The position numbers and the translations under genes are program-made. Positions 10,124-19,860 of a stretch of 41,222 nt of DNA are shown here, piece by piece. A model generated the notes under the pieces. The model searched no databases, had not been told where the DNA came from, and was given only the letters and a program-made list of their open reading frames with translations. Every line of letters starts with the position of its first letter. Positions within the stretch are counted from its first letter, which is position 1. Source of the DNA: an uncultured Pelagibacteraceae bacterium (lineage in GTDB: Bacteria > Pseudomonadota > Alphaproteobacteria > Pelagibacterales > Pelagibacteraceae); contig CAJQSJ010000014.1 in assembly GCA_905612535.1 (NCBI GenBank), positions 1 through 41,222 on the forward strand, read 5' to 3'.

Positions 10124-12919
10124 ATGGAAAACAGAAAAAACGGATCAAACGGCAAAAACCATAAATTTGCATATATTAATGGTGTATCGCATGAAATTAA
10201 ATCAAATCACACTTCTGTTTTAAAGTTTGTTAAGGATCATATTAGTGAAAAAGAAGTTCCTAGTTTATGTGATGATCCAAATTTAGCTCCTTATGGGGCG
10301 TGCAGAGTTTGTTCTGTTGATGTTGCTCTTAAAAAAGATGGACCAACAAGAACAGTTGCTTCGTGTCATACACCGGTAACTGAAAGATCTTATATAATTA
10401 CTCAAAATGAAGACTTAACAAAGTTGAGAAAAAATATAGTAGAGCTGGTTCTTACGGATCATCCAATGACATGTTCAACTTGTGAAGTAAATAATAACTG
10501 TGAATTACAAACAGTTGCTAATGACTTAAAAGTTAACAATCATAGATATAATAAACCGAAGCAAAACAAAGGAGTTCCTAAAGATACTTCTCATCCATAC
10601 ATGCGAATGAATTTAGATAATTGTATTAATTGTGGTCGTTGTGTAAGAGCGTGCGATGAAATTCAAGGTTCATTTGTTTTAACAATGAGCGGAAGAGGCT
10701 TTGATTCAAAAATTACTACTGATAATGATTTAATGTTTGGTGACTCTTCTTGTGTTTCTTGTGGCGCTTGCGCACATACTTGTCCAACGGATGCTATATC
10801 AGATGTTTTTGCATCTAAATCAGCTGACTACGATGAAAAAGTTAGAACAACTTGTTCTTATTGTGGAGTGGGATGTAATTTAGAAGCGTCAATAAAAGAT
10901 GGTAAGGTTGTGTCAATTGATACCCCTAAAGAAACTGAAGTAAATGCTGGTCACACTTGTATAAAAGGTAGATACGCATTTGGTTTCTACGATCACCCAG
11001 ATAGATTAAGAAATCCTTTAATAAAAAGAAATGGAAAGTTTGAAAAGGCGTCATGGGATGAGGCTTATGATTTTATTAAAAATAAATTAGAAAAAATAAT
11101 AAAAGAAAATGGTCCTGATGCTATTGCAGGTATTTCATCTGCAAGATGTACTAATGAAGAAAATTATGTTTTTCAAAAAATGATTAGAGCGGCAATCGGA
11201 ACAAACAATATTGATTGTTGTGCAAGAATCTGTCATTCACCAACAGCTTGGGGCATGCAACAGACATTTGGAACTGGGGCCGCAACAAACTCTACTGAAG
11301 ACATTTATCATGCAGATCTATTTTTAATAATTGGAGCAAATCCAACAAATGCCCATCCGGTCACTGGCGCAAAGATTAAACAACAGGTAATGAAAGGAAA
11401 GAAACTTATAGTTTTAGATCCTATAACAACTGATGTTGCTAAATTAGCAGATTATCATATCAAGTTAAGACCTGGAACAAATGTAGCAGTTTTAAATATG
11501 ATGTTGTATTTCATCATAGAATCTAAATTGCATAAAGATGATTTTATTTTAAATAGAACAGAAGGTTTTGAAAACTTTGTTAAAAAAATTAAAAAATTAG
11601 ATATTGATCATTTAGCTAAGGTAGCTGGAGTTGATAAACAGCAGGTAAAAGAAGCTGCAATAGCTTATGCAACTGCAAAAAACTCAATGGAGTTTCATGG
11701 TCTTGGTGTTACTGAGCAAGAACAAGGTTCAAAAACGGTAATGTTAATTGCGGATCTTGCTATGATAACAGGAAATATTGGAAGACCTGGTGTTGGTGTA
11801 AATCCGTTGAGAGGTCAAAACAATGTTCAAGGCGCTGCTGATATGGGTTGTCAACCACATCAAGGAGCAGGATATTTCCCAGTTGCAGATGAAAAAATTC
11901 AAAATTTTTATACCGAAAAGTATGGTGTTGTTCATCCAACAAAGGCTGGATTAAAGATACCAGAAATTTTTGATGCAGCAATTAACAAGGAAGTTAAAGC
12001 TGTATGGATTATTGGTGAAGATGTTGTTCAAACAGATCCTAATAGTGCTCATGTAGCTAAAGCTATGAATTCACTGGACCTACTAGTAGTTCAAGAAATA
12101 TTTATGAGTGAAACTGCTAAACATGCAGACGTAGTTTTGCCTGGAACAACTTTTCTAGAAAAAGATGGAACTTTCACAAATACAGAAAGAAGAGTTCAAA
12201 GAGTTAACAGAGCAGTAGAACCTCTTCCGGGGACAAAACCTGATGGAGTTATAGTTGCAGAAATGATGCAAAAACTTGGATACAATCAACCAGTATATGA
12301 TGCCGATCAAGTCTTGGCTGAAATTGCAGATGTAGTTCCTTTCTTTAAAGGCATAACTAGAGAAAGACTTGGAAAACTAGGATTGCAATGGCCAGTGAAA
12401 GAAGATGGAACAGATACTAAAATTCTACATCAAAAAGAATTTAAACTAGGTAAAGGTAGAATTAAGTACTTTGACTGGAAAGAAAGCAATGAAATAGAAG
12501 AAAATAAAAAAGATTATCCATTAATATTAACTACAAGTAGAGTATTAGCACATTATAATGCTGCTACTATGACGAGAAGAACTGAAAACATTAAAATTGT
12601 AGATGAAGACATTTTATTACTTCATCCAAAAGATGCGAAAGGCAGAGAATTAAATACAGGTGATATTGCAAGACTTTATTCGGGAAGAGGTGAGGTATCC
12701 TTAAAGGTTGAAGTTACTGAAAGAGTTAAAGAAGGCGTGGTGTTTACTACTTTCCATTTCCCAGAGCATATGGTTAATATGGTAACCGGTCATGGAAAAG
12801 ATGAGGAAACGATGTGCGCAGAATATAAAGTCTCTTCTGTAGAAGTTCAAAAAATATCAAATCAATTTAAAACAAAAGTTTCAACAGTAAAAGATCAAGC
12901 CGAAGTATTACCAACTTAA
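10124..12919 (+). CDS. Formate dehydrogenase catalytic (alpha) subunit, bis-MGD and Fe-S, Cys-type active site
   Basis: N-terminal 2Fe-2S and 4Fe-4S motifs (CELQTVANDL, CINCGRCVRACDEIQ, CVSCGACAHTCPT, CSYCGVGC); CCARICHSPTAWG active-site segment; molybdopterin oxidoreductase body. Confidence 0.94.
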   Translation: MENRKNGSNGKNHKFAYINGVSHEIKSNHTSVLKFVKDHISEKEVPSLCDDPNLAPYGACRVCSVDVALKKDGPTRTVASCHTPVTERSYIITQNEDLTKLRKNIVELVLTDHPMTCSTCEVNNNCELQTVANDLKVNNHRYNKPKQNKGVPKDTSHPYMRMNLDNCINCGRCVRACDEIQGSFVLTMSGRGFDSKITTDNDLMFGDSSCVSCGACAHTCPTDAISDVFASKSADYDEKVRTTCSYCGVGCNLEASIKDGKVVSIDTPKETEVNAGHTCIKGRYAFGFYDHPDRLRNPLIKRNGKFEKASWDEAYDFIKNKLEKIIKENGPDAIAGISSARCTNEENYVFQKMIRAAIGTNNIDCCARICHSPTAWGMQQTFGTGAATNSTEDIYHADLFLIIGANPTNAHPVTGAKIKQQVMKGKKLIVLDPITTDVAKLADYHIKLRPGTNVAVLNMMLYFIIESKLHKDDFILNRTEGFENFVKKIKKLDIDHLAKVAGVDKQQVKEAAIAYATAKNSMEFHGLGVTEQEQGSKTVMLIADLAMITGNIGRPGVGVNPLRGQNNVQGAADMGCQPHQGAGYFPVADEKIQNFYTEKYGVVHPTKAGLKIPEIFDAAINKEVKAVWIIGEDVVQTDPNSAHVAKAMNSLDLLVVQEIFMSETAKHADVVLPGTTFLEKDGTFTNTERRVQRVNRAVEPLPGTKPDGVIVAEMMQKLGYNQPVYDADQVLAEIADVVPFFKGITRERLGKLGLQWPVKEDGTDTKILHQKEFKLGKGRIKYFDWKESNEIEENKKDYPLILTTSRVLAHYNAATMTRRTENIKIVDEDILLLHPKDAKGRELNTGDIARLYSGRGEVSLKVEVTERVKEGVVFTTFHFPEHMVNMVTGHGKDEETMCAEYKVSSVEVQKISNQFKTKVSTVKDQAEVLPT

Positions 12920-14023
12920 TTATAAAACGTACGGTTCTGGTCTTTTATTATTTTCTAATACTCTTTCAATAGCAAAACATGATAAATCAATAGATTGATA
13001 TGAACCTGTTGTAATTAATTCCATTAAAGCTCTTCCAATTCCTGGAGCTTGCATTAAACCTCTGCCTGTAAATCCTGTAGCCATGAAAAGATTTTCATAT
13101 TTAGGATGTTTTCCTACTACAGCATTATTATCAAGTTTATTGCAGTCATAATATCCAGCCCAACCACCTGTTAATTTAAGTTCTTCAAAAGCTGGTATCC
13201 TTTTTGCTAAAGCTGGCCAAACCAATTCTTCAAAATCATTCCACTCAGGTTCTAGGTCTTTTGCATCAAACTTTGAAATTGGTGAACCCGCTAAATACTC
13301 ATTACCTTCTGGTCTCCAATATACTCCTGTTGTTAAATCTCCCATTAATGGCATCTCAGGAATATGTTTAGAACATTTGACTCTAAAGACTGTATGTTTC
13401 TGTGGCACAACTGGAATATCTGAAAACAATTCATTAGTCCAACATCCTGCTGCTGATATGATTGTTTTTGCATTTATTTCTTTGATAGATTTTATTTCAC
13501 CTTTAATAAATTCAGCGCCTAACTCAACTGCTTTTCCTTTTAAAGCATTATGGAATAAATGAGGATCAATCCAGCCTTCAATTTTACTATCTGTATAAGT
13601 GGCAGTTTCAATTCCTTCATTGCTTACATAGGGGAATATTTTTGACAACTCTTCACCTGTAATGTTTTTTGTTCCTGCGTCACACTCTTTATGATTTTTT
13701 AATGCTTCATACTGTTTTTCTGCGTGCTCTGGTCCGAATAATAACAAATATCCATTGGGAACCATACTAGCTGTAGGATTTGGGTTTTTTTCTGTTTTGA
13801 GCAATTCAGGAATTTGAAATATAAAATCTTTTGCAAATTTTCCAAGTAATATATTTTCTTTTTGGAAAAATTGTCTTCTAAAACCACCTAGAGATAATGG
13901 AAAAGATGCTTTTTTATAAGTTGGGTCACGCTCTATTACTTTTACTTTTCTACCAGCCTTAGATAAAAAATATGCTGATGAAGCTCCAATGATACCGCCA
14001 CCAATAATTACTACATCATCCAT
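12920..14023 (-). CDS. DAO-family FAD-dependent oxidoreductase (sarcosine/dimethylglycine/amino-acid oxidase-like)
   Basis: N-terminal VVIIGGGIIGASSAYFLSKAGRKVKVIERD Rossmann motif; C-terminal NLFMATGFTGRGLMQAPGIGRALMELI. Confidence 0.85.
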   Translation of the reverse strand: MDDVVIIGGGIIGASSAYFLSKAGRKVKVIERDPTYKKASFPLSLGGFRRQFFQKENILLGKFAKDFIFQIPELLKTEKNPNPTASMVPNGYLLLFGPEHAEKQYEALKNHKECDAGTKNITGEELSKIFPYVSNEGIETATYTDSKIEGWIDPHLFHNALKGKAVELGAEFIKGEIKSIKEINAKTIISAAGCWTNELFSDIPVVPQKHTVFRVKCSKHIPEMPLMGDLTTGVYWRPEGNEYLAGSPISKFDAKDLEPEWNDFEELVWPALAKRIPAFEELKLTGGWAGYYDCNKLDNNAVVGKHPKYENLFMATGFTGRGLMQAPGIGRALMELITTGSYQSIDLSCFAIERVLENNKRPEPYVL

Positions 14024-14050
14024 AAAGATTAATAAAATTATATAGTTTTT

Positions 14051-14521
14051 TTAATTAAAAAATAAAATATTTAAATTTAAAGCAAAAGCAAATCCTAACC
14101 AAACTAGGTAGGGTAACATTAATGCTGCACTTAACTTATTAATTGGATAATAAAGTTTAATTAACCAAACTACTAACAGGATGATTGCAACTATAACTAG
14201 TAGTGCTAAAAATATTTGATGTAATGCAAAAAATACAACACTCCAGCTTGCGTTAACTAAAAGATGAATAAAATAAATATATATTATTTTTTCTTTTTTT
14301 TTAGGACTAATCCAAATTAGCCATACTGCAAAAGCCATTGCTACATAAAGAATAATCCAAATAGTTGGAAATATATAATCAGGTGGATTAAATGATGGTT
14401 TGATTAAAGTAGAATACCAAGGCTCTTTATAAACACTTGTAACAAAACCACCCCACGCTGAAGCTCCAAAAGAAAAAGCTAGTAAGAATAAAAGTGAAAA
14501 ATATTTTTGAAAAAGTTGCAT
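14051..14521 (-). CDS. tspO: TspO/MBR family membrane protein
   Basis: WYSTLIKPSFNPPDYIFPTIWIILYVAMAFAVWLIW, NASWSVVFF; five TM segments. Confidence 0.9.
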   Translation of the reverse strand: MQLFQKYFSLLFLLAFSFGASAWGGFVTSVYKEPWYSTLIKPSFNPPDYIFPTIWIILYVAMAFAVWLIWISPKKKEKIIYIYFIHLLVNASWSVVFFALHQIFLALLVIVAIILLVVWLIKLYYPINKLSAALMLPYLVWLGFAFALNLNILFFN

Positions 14522-14538
14522 GATGATACATCTAACAC

Positions 14539-15255
14539 TTAACTTATATTCGATCTACCTCCATCTACACCAATAATTTGGCCTGTTATCCAAGAACTTT
14601 TCGTTGTGAGCAAGAAATTTGCTAAATTAGCCGAATCATCTCCTTCTCCTATTCTTTTTAATGGATGCATCTTAGCTATAGCTGCTTCAATTGTTTGATT
14701 TTTTAATACAGCGCTAGCTATTTTTGATTTAGTCAAACTTGGAGCAATGCAATTTACTCTAATGTTTGGGGCCAACTCAGCTGCTAAAGCTACCGTTAAA
14801 CCTTCAACCGCTGCCTTGGCTGATGAGATGATACTATGATTTGAAAAACCTTTTTTTGACGCTACTGTTGAAAACAAAACAATTGACCCTTTGTTATTTT
14901 TAAGATTGTCTTGAAAAGCTCTTATTATGTCAGTGGCCGCAACAAGATTTAAAACATAACTTGAAACAAAATCGTTAGCTTTTGTTAATTTAAAAGGTTT
15001 TATATCAATAGAGCCTACACAATACGCTATACCAAGAACTTCCGTTTCTTCTAAATCTTTTTTTAATTCATCTACAAAACCAAGTTTTAAAACATCGCAC
15101 ACTGAGTATGTATAATTTAATTTCTCAGATATTTTTTTTAACTCATCCTCATTTCTGCTAACTAAATGACAATCAAATTGATCTTTATTAAGCTGGTTTG
15201 CTAGAGATGAGCCAATTGCACCCGTTGCACCTAAAATTATATATTTTTTTTTCAT
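14539..15255 (-). CDS. Short-chain dehydrogenase/reductase
   Basis: YIILGATGAIGSSLA, IRVNCIAPSLTKSKIA, SWITGQIIGVDGG. Confidence 0.87.
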   Translation of the reverse strand: MKKKYIILGATGAIGSSLANQLNKDQFDCHLVSRNEDELKKISEKLNYTYSVCDVLKLGFVDELKKDLEETEVLGIAYCVGSIDIKPFKLTKANDFVSSYVLNLVAATDIIRAFQDNLKNNKGSIVLFSTVASKKGFSNHSIISSAKAAVEGLTVALAAELAPNIRVNCIAPSLTKSKIASAVLKNQTIEAAIAKMHPLKRIGEGDDSANLANFLLTTKSSWITGQIIGVDGGRSNIS

Positions 15256-15314
15256 ATATTATAAATCTTAAAATAAATTAATATTCATTAATTATTAACA
15301 GGTCTATTACAATC

Positions 15315-15344
15315 TTGACGCATATTTTGCCATTACAATATAGT
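15315..15344 (+). promoter_or_regulatory. Candidate sigma70-type promoter for the SDR at 15368
   Basis: TTGACG (15315-15320), 18-bp spacer, TATAGT (15339-15344), about 24 bp upstream of the ATG. Confidence 0.45.
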
Positions 15345-15367
15345 TAAAAAAGGGTTAAATTCATTTA

Positions 15368-16114
15368 ATGAATAAAAGTATATGGATAACAGGAGCAAGT
15401 AGCGGCATAGGAAAAGCTTTGGCGATAAAGTTTGCTAATCAAGGTTGGAAAGTTGCGGCGTCAGCTAGACGTGAACATTTACTAAAAGAACTAAACCAAG
15501 AAAATGAAAATATTCATCCCTTTCCTTTGGATGTTACTAATATTGACCAATGCAAAACTGTTTTTGGAAGTATTGCTGAAAAATTTAATAATATTGAAAT
15601 TTCCATATTTGGCACTGGAATACACGATCCTAAATCTGAAAAAAAATTTAATTTAGATAAAATAAGACAAATTATGGAAGTTAATTATTTTGGAACCATG
15701 AACTGCATTAATGCTGTTTACGATTATTATAATAATAAAAAAAGTGGTCAAATATCTATAATTTCTTCTGTTGCTGGATATAGAGGCTTACCTGCGGCAG
15801 GAGCTTATTGTGCATCCAAATCTGCTTTAACAAGTTTTACAGAAAGTCTTCAATTTGAAATGAAAAGAAAAAATGTTAGAGTTTCTCTAGTAAGTCCCGG
15901 TTTTATTAAAACACCAATGACTGACCAAAATGATTTCCCAATGCCAATGATAAAATCTCCAGAATTCGCAGCTGAACAAATCTATTTAGGCTTAATCAAG
16001 AAAAAAGGATTCGAGATTCACTTTCCTAAAGCTTTTACATTTTTTTTGAAATTTCTAAGAATACTACCCAATAATATTTATTTTAAGCTTATTGAAATGG
16101 GATACAAAAAATAA
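15368..16114 (+). CDS. Short-chain dehydrogenase/reductase
   Basis: WITGASSGIGKALA, catalytic S...YCASK, VSLVSPGFIKTPM. Confidence 0.9.
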   Translation: MNKSIWITGASSGIGKALAIKFANQGWKVAASARREHLLKELNQENENIHPFPLDVTNIDQCKTVFGSIAEKFNNIEISIFGTGIHDPKSEKKFNLDKIRQIMEVNYFGTMNCINAVYDYYNNKKSGQISIISSVAGYRGLPAAGAYCASKSALTSFTESLQFEMKRKNVRVSLVSPGFIKTPMTDQNDFPMPMIKSPEFAAEQIYLGLIKKKGFEIHFPKAFTFFLKFLRILPNNIYFKLIEMGYKK

Positions 16115-16118
16115 GATG

Positions 16119-16646
16119 CTAGTCCTTAACAAACATAACTGTAAGTTCAGCAACTTTTATACCAAACTTAGTCATTGTAGCTCTATTAATTGCAACTCTT
16201 TCATCTTGCATAAATATCCAGTCATCAAAAGTAATTTTCATCTCCTTACCTTTAACAGGAACTAGCAAAACATACTCAAATTTAAATGCTGGCCCATAAG
16301 AAAATCCTTTAGCAGTTCCCACAACATCACCTGCCACTCCTTCATAATGGTTTTCGTCTAATTTATTTATTGTCCACTGTCTTTTTTGAACTTCTCCATC
16401 CGACCAATTAAACTCTTCATCTAAAATCAATTTTTTACCATCCCAAGTTCCATTTAAATCAGCCGAAAACTGTCTAGTTACTTTACCAGCTCTATTTTGA
16501 AGAATTCCCCAAGCTTTAACATTGCCTGATAAATAATCCTCGATAATTAATCTAGGTTTTTGATCTTTAAAATCAGTTGGTTTCATTTTGTTTCCTGCAC
16601 AGCTAGTTAATAAAACAACAATTATTATTATAAATATACTTTTCAT
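16119..16646 (-). CDS. DUF3833-family putative lipoprotein
   Basis: Lipobox-like N-terminus IIIVVLLTSCAG; FKDQKPRLIIEDYLSGNVKAWGILQNRAGKVTRQFSADLNGTW. Confidence 0.8.
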   Translation of the reverse strand: MKSIFIIIIVVLLTSCAGNKMKPTDFKDQKPRLIIEDYLSGNVKAWGILQNRAGKVTRQFSADLNGTWDGKKLILDEEFNWSDGEVQKRQWTINKLDENHYEGVAGDVVGTAKGFSYGPAFKFEYVLLVPVKGKEMKITFDDWIFMQDERVAINRATMTKFGIKVAELTVMFVKD

Positions 16647-16652
16647 ATATAA

Positions 16653-17840
16653 TTATTTATTACACAAAGAAAACTGTATTAAATCTATATTTTTAGACTT
16701 AAATCCAGCTTCACAGTAAGATAAATAAAAATCCCACATATTTTTAAAACTTTTATTAAAACCTTGCCTAGATATTTGTTCCCATGAACTTAAAAAGCTT
16801 TTTCTCCATTTTTGCAAAGTGTTAGAATAGTGCTCTCCGTACAGTTCCTGACTATCAAACACTAAACCTGATTTTGCAGATAAATTTTTAAGCGATTTTA
16901 AAGATGGCAAAAACCCTCCTGGAAAAATAAACTTTTGAATAAAATCTTCTTTTGTTCTATATCGATCATATAAATTATCATCTATTACGATTGATTGTAT
17001 AGCTGCGCGTCCACCTGGAATTAAATTTTGTTTTATAGATTTGAAATAATTGATTAAATATTTTTCACCTACCGCCTCTATCATTTCAATAGAAACAATA
17101 TTATTGTACTGTTTTTTAACATCTCTGTAATCTAGTAGCTTTATATTAACTTTATGATTTAAACCAAGTCTATTTATTTTAGCTTTTGTAAATTCGAATT
17201 GTTTTTTTGAAATCGTAATACAATCTAACTTAATGTCATAATTTTTTGCTACTTCTTCAGCAAATCCACCCCACCCACATCCAATTTCTAATAATTTAGT
17301 TCCTGGTTTTGGTTTTATTAAATTTATTAATTTATTATATTTGTTAGCTTGAGCTTTTTCTAAAGTTTCGTCTGTAGAATTAAAAATGCCACAAGAATAG
17401 GTTAAAGTTTTATCTAACCAAATTGAAAAAAATTCATTTCCCAAATCATAATGGGCAGATATATTTTTTTTGCTTCTTTCTTTGGTATTTGCAAAAATTA
17501 CTTTGTTTAAAATGTTTTGTACAAAAGGAGCTTTAAGTAAGCCAGAAAATTTATATGTAACATTGATATTTCTAGCACTTAGTTCTATTAACGAAGGTAA
17601 ATCACTTGTTTCAAATTCGTTATTAATATAACTCGCGCCCAGGCCAGCGCTTCCTTTTCTCAACAAAGTTGTTGTAAAGTTTGGATCATTAATTTTTATA
17701 TAGGCTTTTAATGAACTTTCTTTATTTCCAAAAAAATGCTTATTTTTTTTTGAATCAATCAACTCTAAATAACCATAAGATATTTTTTTAAGATTCGAAA
17801 AAACAAACTGGTCGGCTAAATTATTAAAATTTAAGTTCAT
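16653..17840 (-). CDS. cfa: Cyclopropane-fatty-acid-phospholipid synthase-like SAM methyltransferase
   Basis: NISAHYDLGNEFFSIWLDKTLTYSCGIF, KLLEIGCGWGGFAEE, SIEMIEAVGEKY, IFPGGFLPSL. Confidence 0.92.
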   Translation of the reverse strand: MNLNFNNLADQFVFSNLKKISYGYLELIDSKKNKHFFGNKESSLKAYIKINDPNFTTTLLRKGSAGLGASYINNEFETSDLPSLIELSARNINVTYKFSGLLKAPFVQNILNKVIFANTKERSKKNISAHYDLGNEFFSIWLDKTLTYSCGIFNSTDETLEKAQANKYNKLINLIKPKPGTKLLEIGCGWGGFAEEVAKNYDIKLDCITISKKQFEFTKAKINRLGLNHKVNIKLLDYRDVKKQYNNIVSIEMIEAVGEKYLINYFKSIKQNLIPGGRAAIQSIVIDDNLYDRYRTKEDFIQKFIFPGGFLPSLKSLKNLSAKSGLVFDSQELYGEHYSNTLQKWRKSFLSSWEQISRQGFNKSFKNMWDFYLSYCEAGFKSKNIDLIQFSLCNK

Positions 17841-18610
17841 TATTTTTCTAAAGATAAACTATTTTTCATTTTGATATTTTTTTTTACTAATTTAACGCCT
17901 TTTGTCCATAAACGAAATGCTTCAAAGTGTATCGCGACAATAATTTTAAATGACATTAGGGGATGTTTTATAAACTGACGAAACAAATTATAGCTATTTA
18001 ATTTGATTCTTTTACCCGCTTGATGTGCAATAAGTAGTGGACCGCTTTCATCAGTTTGTTTAATAAGAATACTTAGATTGTTTTTAGGCTGTGTCAATCT
18101 AAAGTTGTAAAATGTCTTCATGGGGATAAAAGGAGAAACATAAAATTTTTTTCTACACTTGTGTAAAATTAAATTTGATGAAGATTTACTTCGAAATATA
18201 TAAGTATGCTGTTCATTAAAAGTATTTTTTACTTCATAAAGTACCGCTTTAAGTTTTGAATTTTTATCATAACAATAAAAAATACTTAAAGGATTGAATA
18301 CATAACCAAAAAATCTAGGGAAACAAAGTAGCTTAACTTTTCCTCCATCAACGTTAATTTTTGCTTTATATAGTATTTTTTTTACCCACTTGATTAACGA
18401 GCTACCATTTCTTGGTCCATGATCAATATTATAAAAACTTAAAATATTAAATTTATTGTAAGAAAAAAAATTAACTTTTTTTTCTAAATCAACAATTTCA
18501 CTTAAATCAAGTAATAAAGAAAATGACTTATAAGAAAAAAAATGCTTTTTAGGTTTAAATCTTTTGTGCGTTATAAGCCCTTCATATATGCATGAAGAAA
18601 AAGTGTTCAT
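17840..18610 (-). CDS. DUF1365 family protein
   Basis: YEGLITHKRFKPKKHFFSYKSFSLLLDLSEI, FPRFFGYVFNPLSIFYCYD, EVKNTFNEQHTY; adjacent to cfa and an FAD oxidase. Confidence 0.88.
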   Translation of the reverse strand: MNTFSSCIYEGLITHKRFKPKKHFFSYKSFSLLLDLSEIVDLEKKVNFFSYNKFNILSFYNIDHGPRNGSSLIKWVKKILYKAKINVDGGKVKLLCFPRFFGYVFNPLSIFYCYDKNSKLKAVLYEVKNTFNEQHTYIFRSKSSSNLILHKCRKKFYVSPFIPMKTFYNFRLTQPKNNLSILIKQTDESGPLLIAHQAGKRIKLNSYNLFRQFIKHPLMSFKIIVAIHFEAFRLWTKGVKLVKKNIKMKNSLSLEK

Positions 18611-19848
18611 ATTTGATTTGCTATATTTACAGCTGATTTTATGCCATCTTCATGAAATCCATAGCCAAAATAACTTCCACAAAACCAACTGTTTTTTACC
18701 CCTTGTAACTCATTTAATTGTTTTTGGGCTTTTATAGATTGAAGATCATAAAAAGGATGAGAAAATTCTATTTTTTTAATTATTTTATCCTCATCTATTT
18801 GAAAAATTGGATTTAAAGTTAAAAAATAATTATTTTTTGTATTTAAGTTTTGCAATTTGTTCAACCAATATGTAACACAGTTTTTATTTACATTTTTATT
18901 ATCTACAATTGAATTCCAACTTGACCATGCATTTTTTTGATTGGGCATAAGTTTTGTATCCTTGTGTAGATAAGCAGTATTTAGTTTATATTTAAAACTA
19001 CCTAAAATATTTTTTTCTACATCCGTAGGATCTTGTAGCAGCTTCAACGTGTCGTTTGCGTGGGCAGCAAAAACAACTTTGTCATAATCAAAATATTGAT
19101 TCGGGAATCCATAAAATATCCTTACGTTATTTTGATTTCTTTGAACACTCTTAATTTCATAATTTTTGAAACACTCACCACTAATAGTTTGTAAAACTTT
19201 ATTTACATAAACCTTGCTTCTTCCCGTTACAGTATACCATTGTGGTCTATTTTTTATTTTAAACAATCCATGGTTTTTAAAAAAATTTAAAAATAAATCC
19301 ATAGGCATTTTTCCTGCTAAACTGGGTGGCATCGACCAGATTGCTGCGACCATCGGGATAAGATGAAAGTTTATAAAATAATTTGAATACTTTTTTAATT
19401 TTAAAAAGTCTTCTAGCGTTTTATCTTTATAATTTTTTTCATCGATGTTTTCTGCATTTTTATAAAAAAAAATAATTTCTTTAATCATTTTTAGAAAATT
19501 TAAATTAAAAATATTTAATTTATTAGAAAAAATACCTTTCAGACCGCTACCGGAATATTCTACATTTGAATTTTTTACTGAAACCGCAAATGACATATCA
19601 CTCTTTTCATAATTTACATTGAGATCATGAAAAAATTTTATTAAATTTTTATAAGTAACTTTATTAAAAACTATAAAACCAAGGTCTAATGAAATTAATT
19701 GATCAGAATTACTCTCTGGAATCTCTACGGTATACGAGTGACCTCCAAAGCGATTATTTTTTTCGAATAAATCTACTATATGTTTTTTAGATAAAAAATG
19801 AGCGACACTTAACCCTGATATGCCTGATCCTATAACAGCAATTTTCAT
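18607..19848 (-). CDS. FAD/NAD(P)-binding amine oxidase-like protein of the DUF1365/cfa cluster type
   Basis: IAVIGSGISGLSVAHFLSKKHIVDLFEKNNRFGGHSYTV; C-terminal WFCGSYFGYGFHEDGIKSA. Confidence 0.87.
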   Translation of the reverse strand: MKIAVIGSGISGLSVAHFLSKKHIVDLFEKNNRFGGHSYTVEIPESNSDQLISLDLGFIVFNKVTYKNLIKFFHDLNVNYEKSDMSFAVSVKNSNVEYSGSGLKGIFSNKLNIFNLNFLKMIKEIIFFYKNAENIDEKNYKDKTLEDFLKLKKYSNYFINFHLIPMVAAIWSMPPSLAGKMPMDLFLNFFKNHGLFKIKNRPQWYTVTGRSKVYVNKVLQTISGECFKNYEIKSVQRNQNNVRIFYGFPNQYFDYDKVVFAAHANDTLKLLQDPTDVEKNILGSFKYKLNTAYLHKDTKLMPNQKNAWSSWNSIVDNKNVNKNCVTYWLNKLQNLNTKNNYFLTLNPIFQIDEDKIIKKIEFSHPFYDLQSIKAQKQLNELQGVKNSWFCGSYFGYGFHEDGIKSAVNIANQI

Positions 19849-19860
19849 AAAAATAAGTTT

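Noticed and set aside
11744-11981. Minus-strand ORFs inside the FDH catalytic gene
   Set aside because: Shadow ORFs; two different frames overlap the same segment and neither resembles a protein family.
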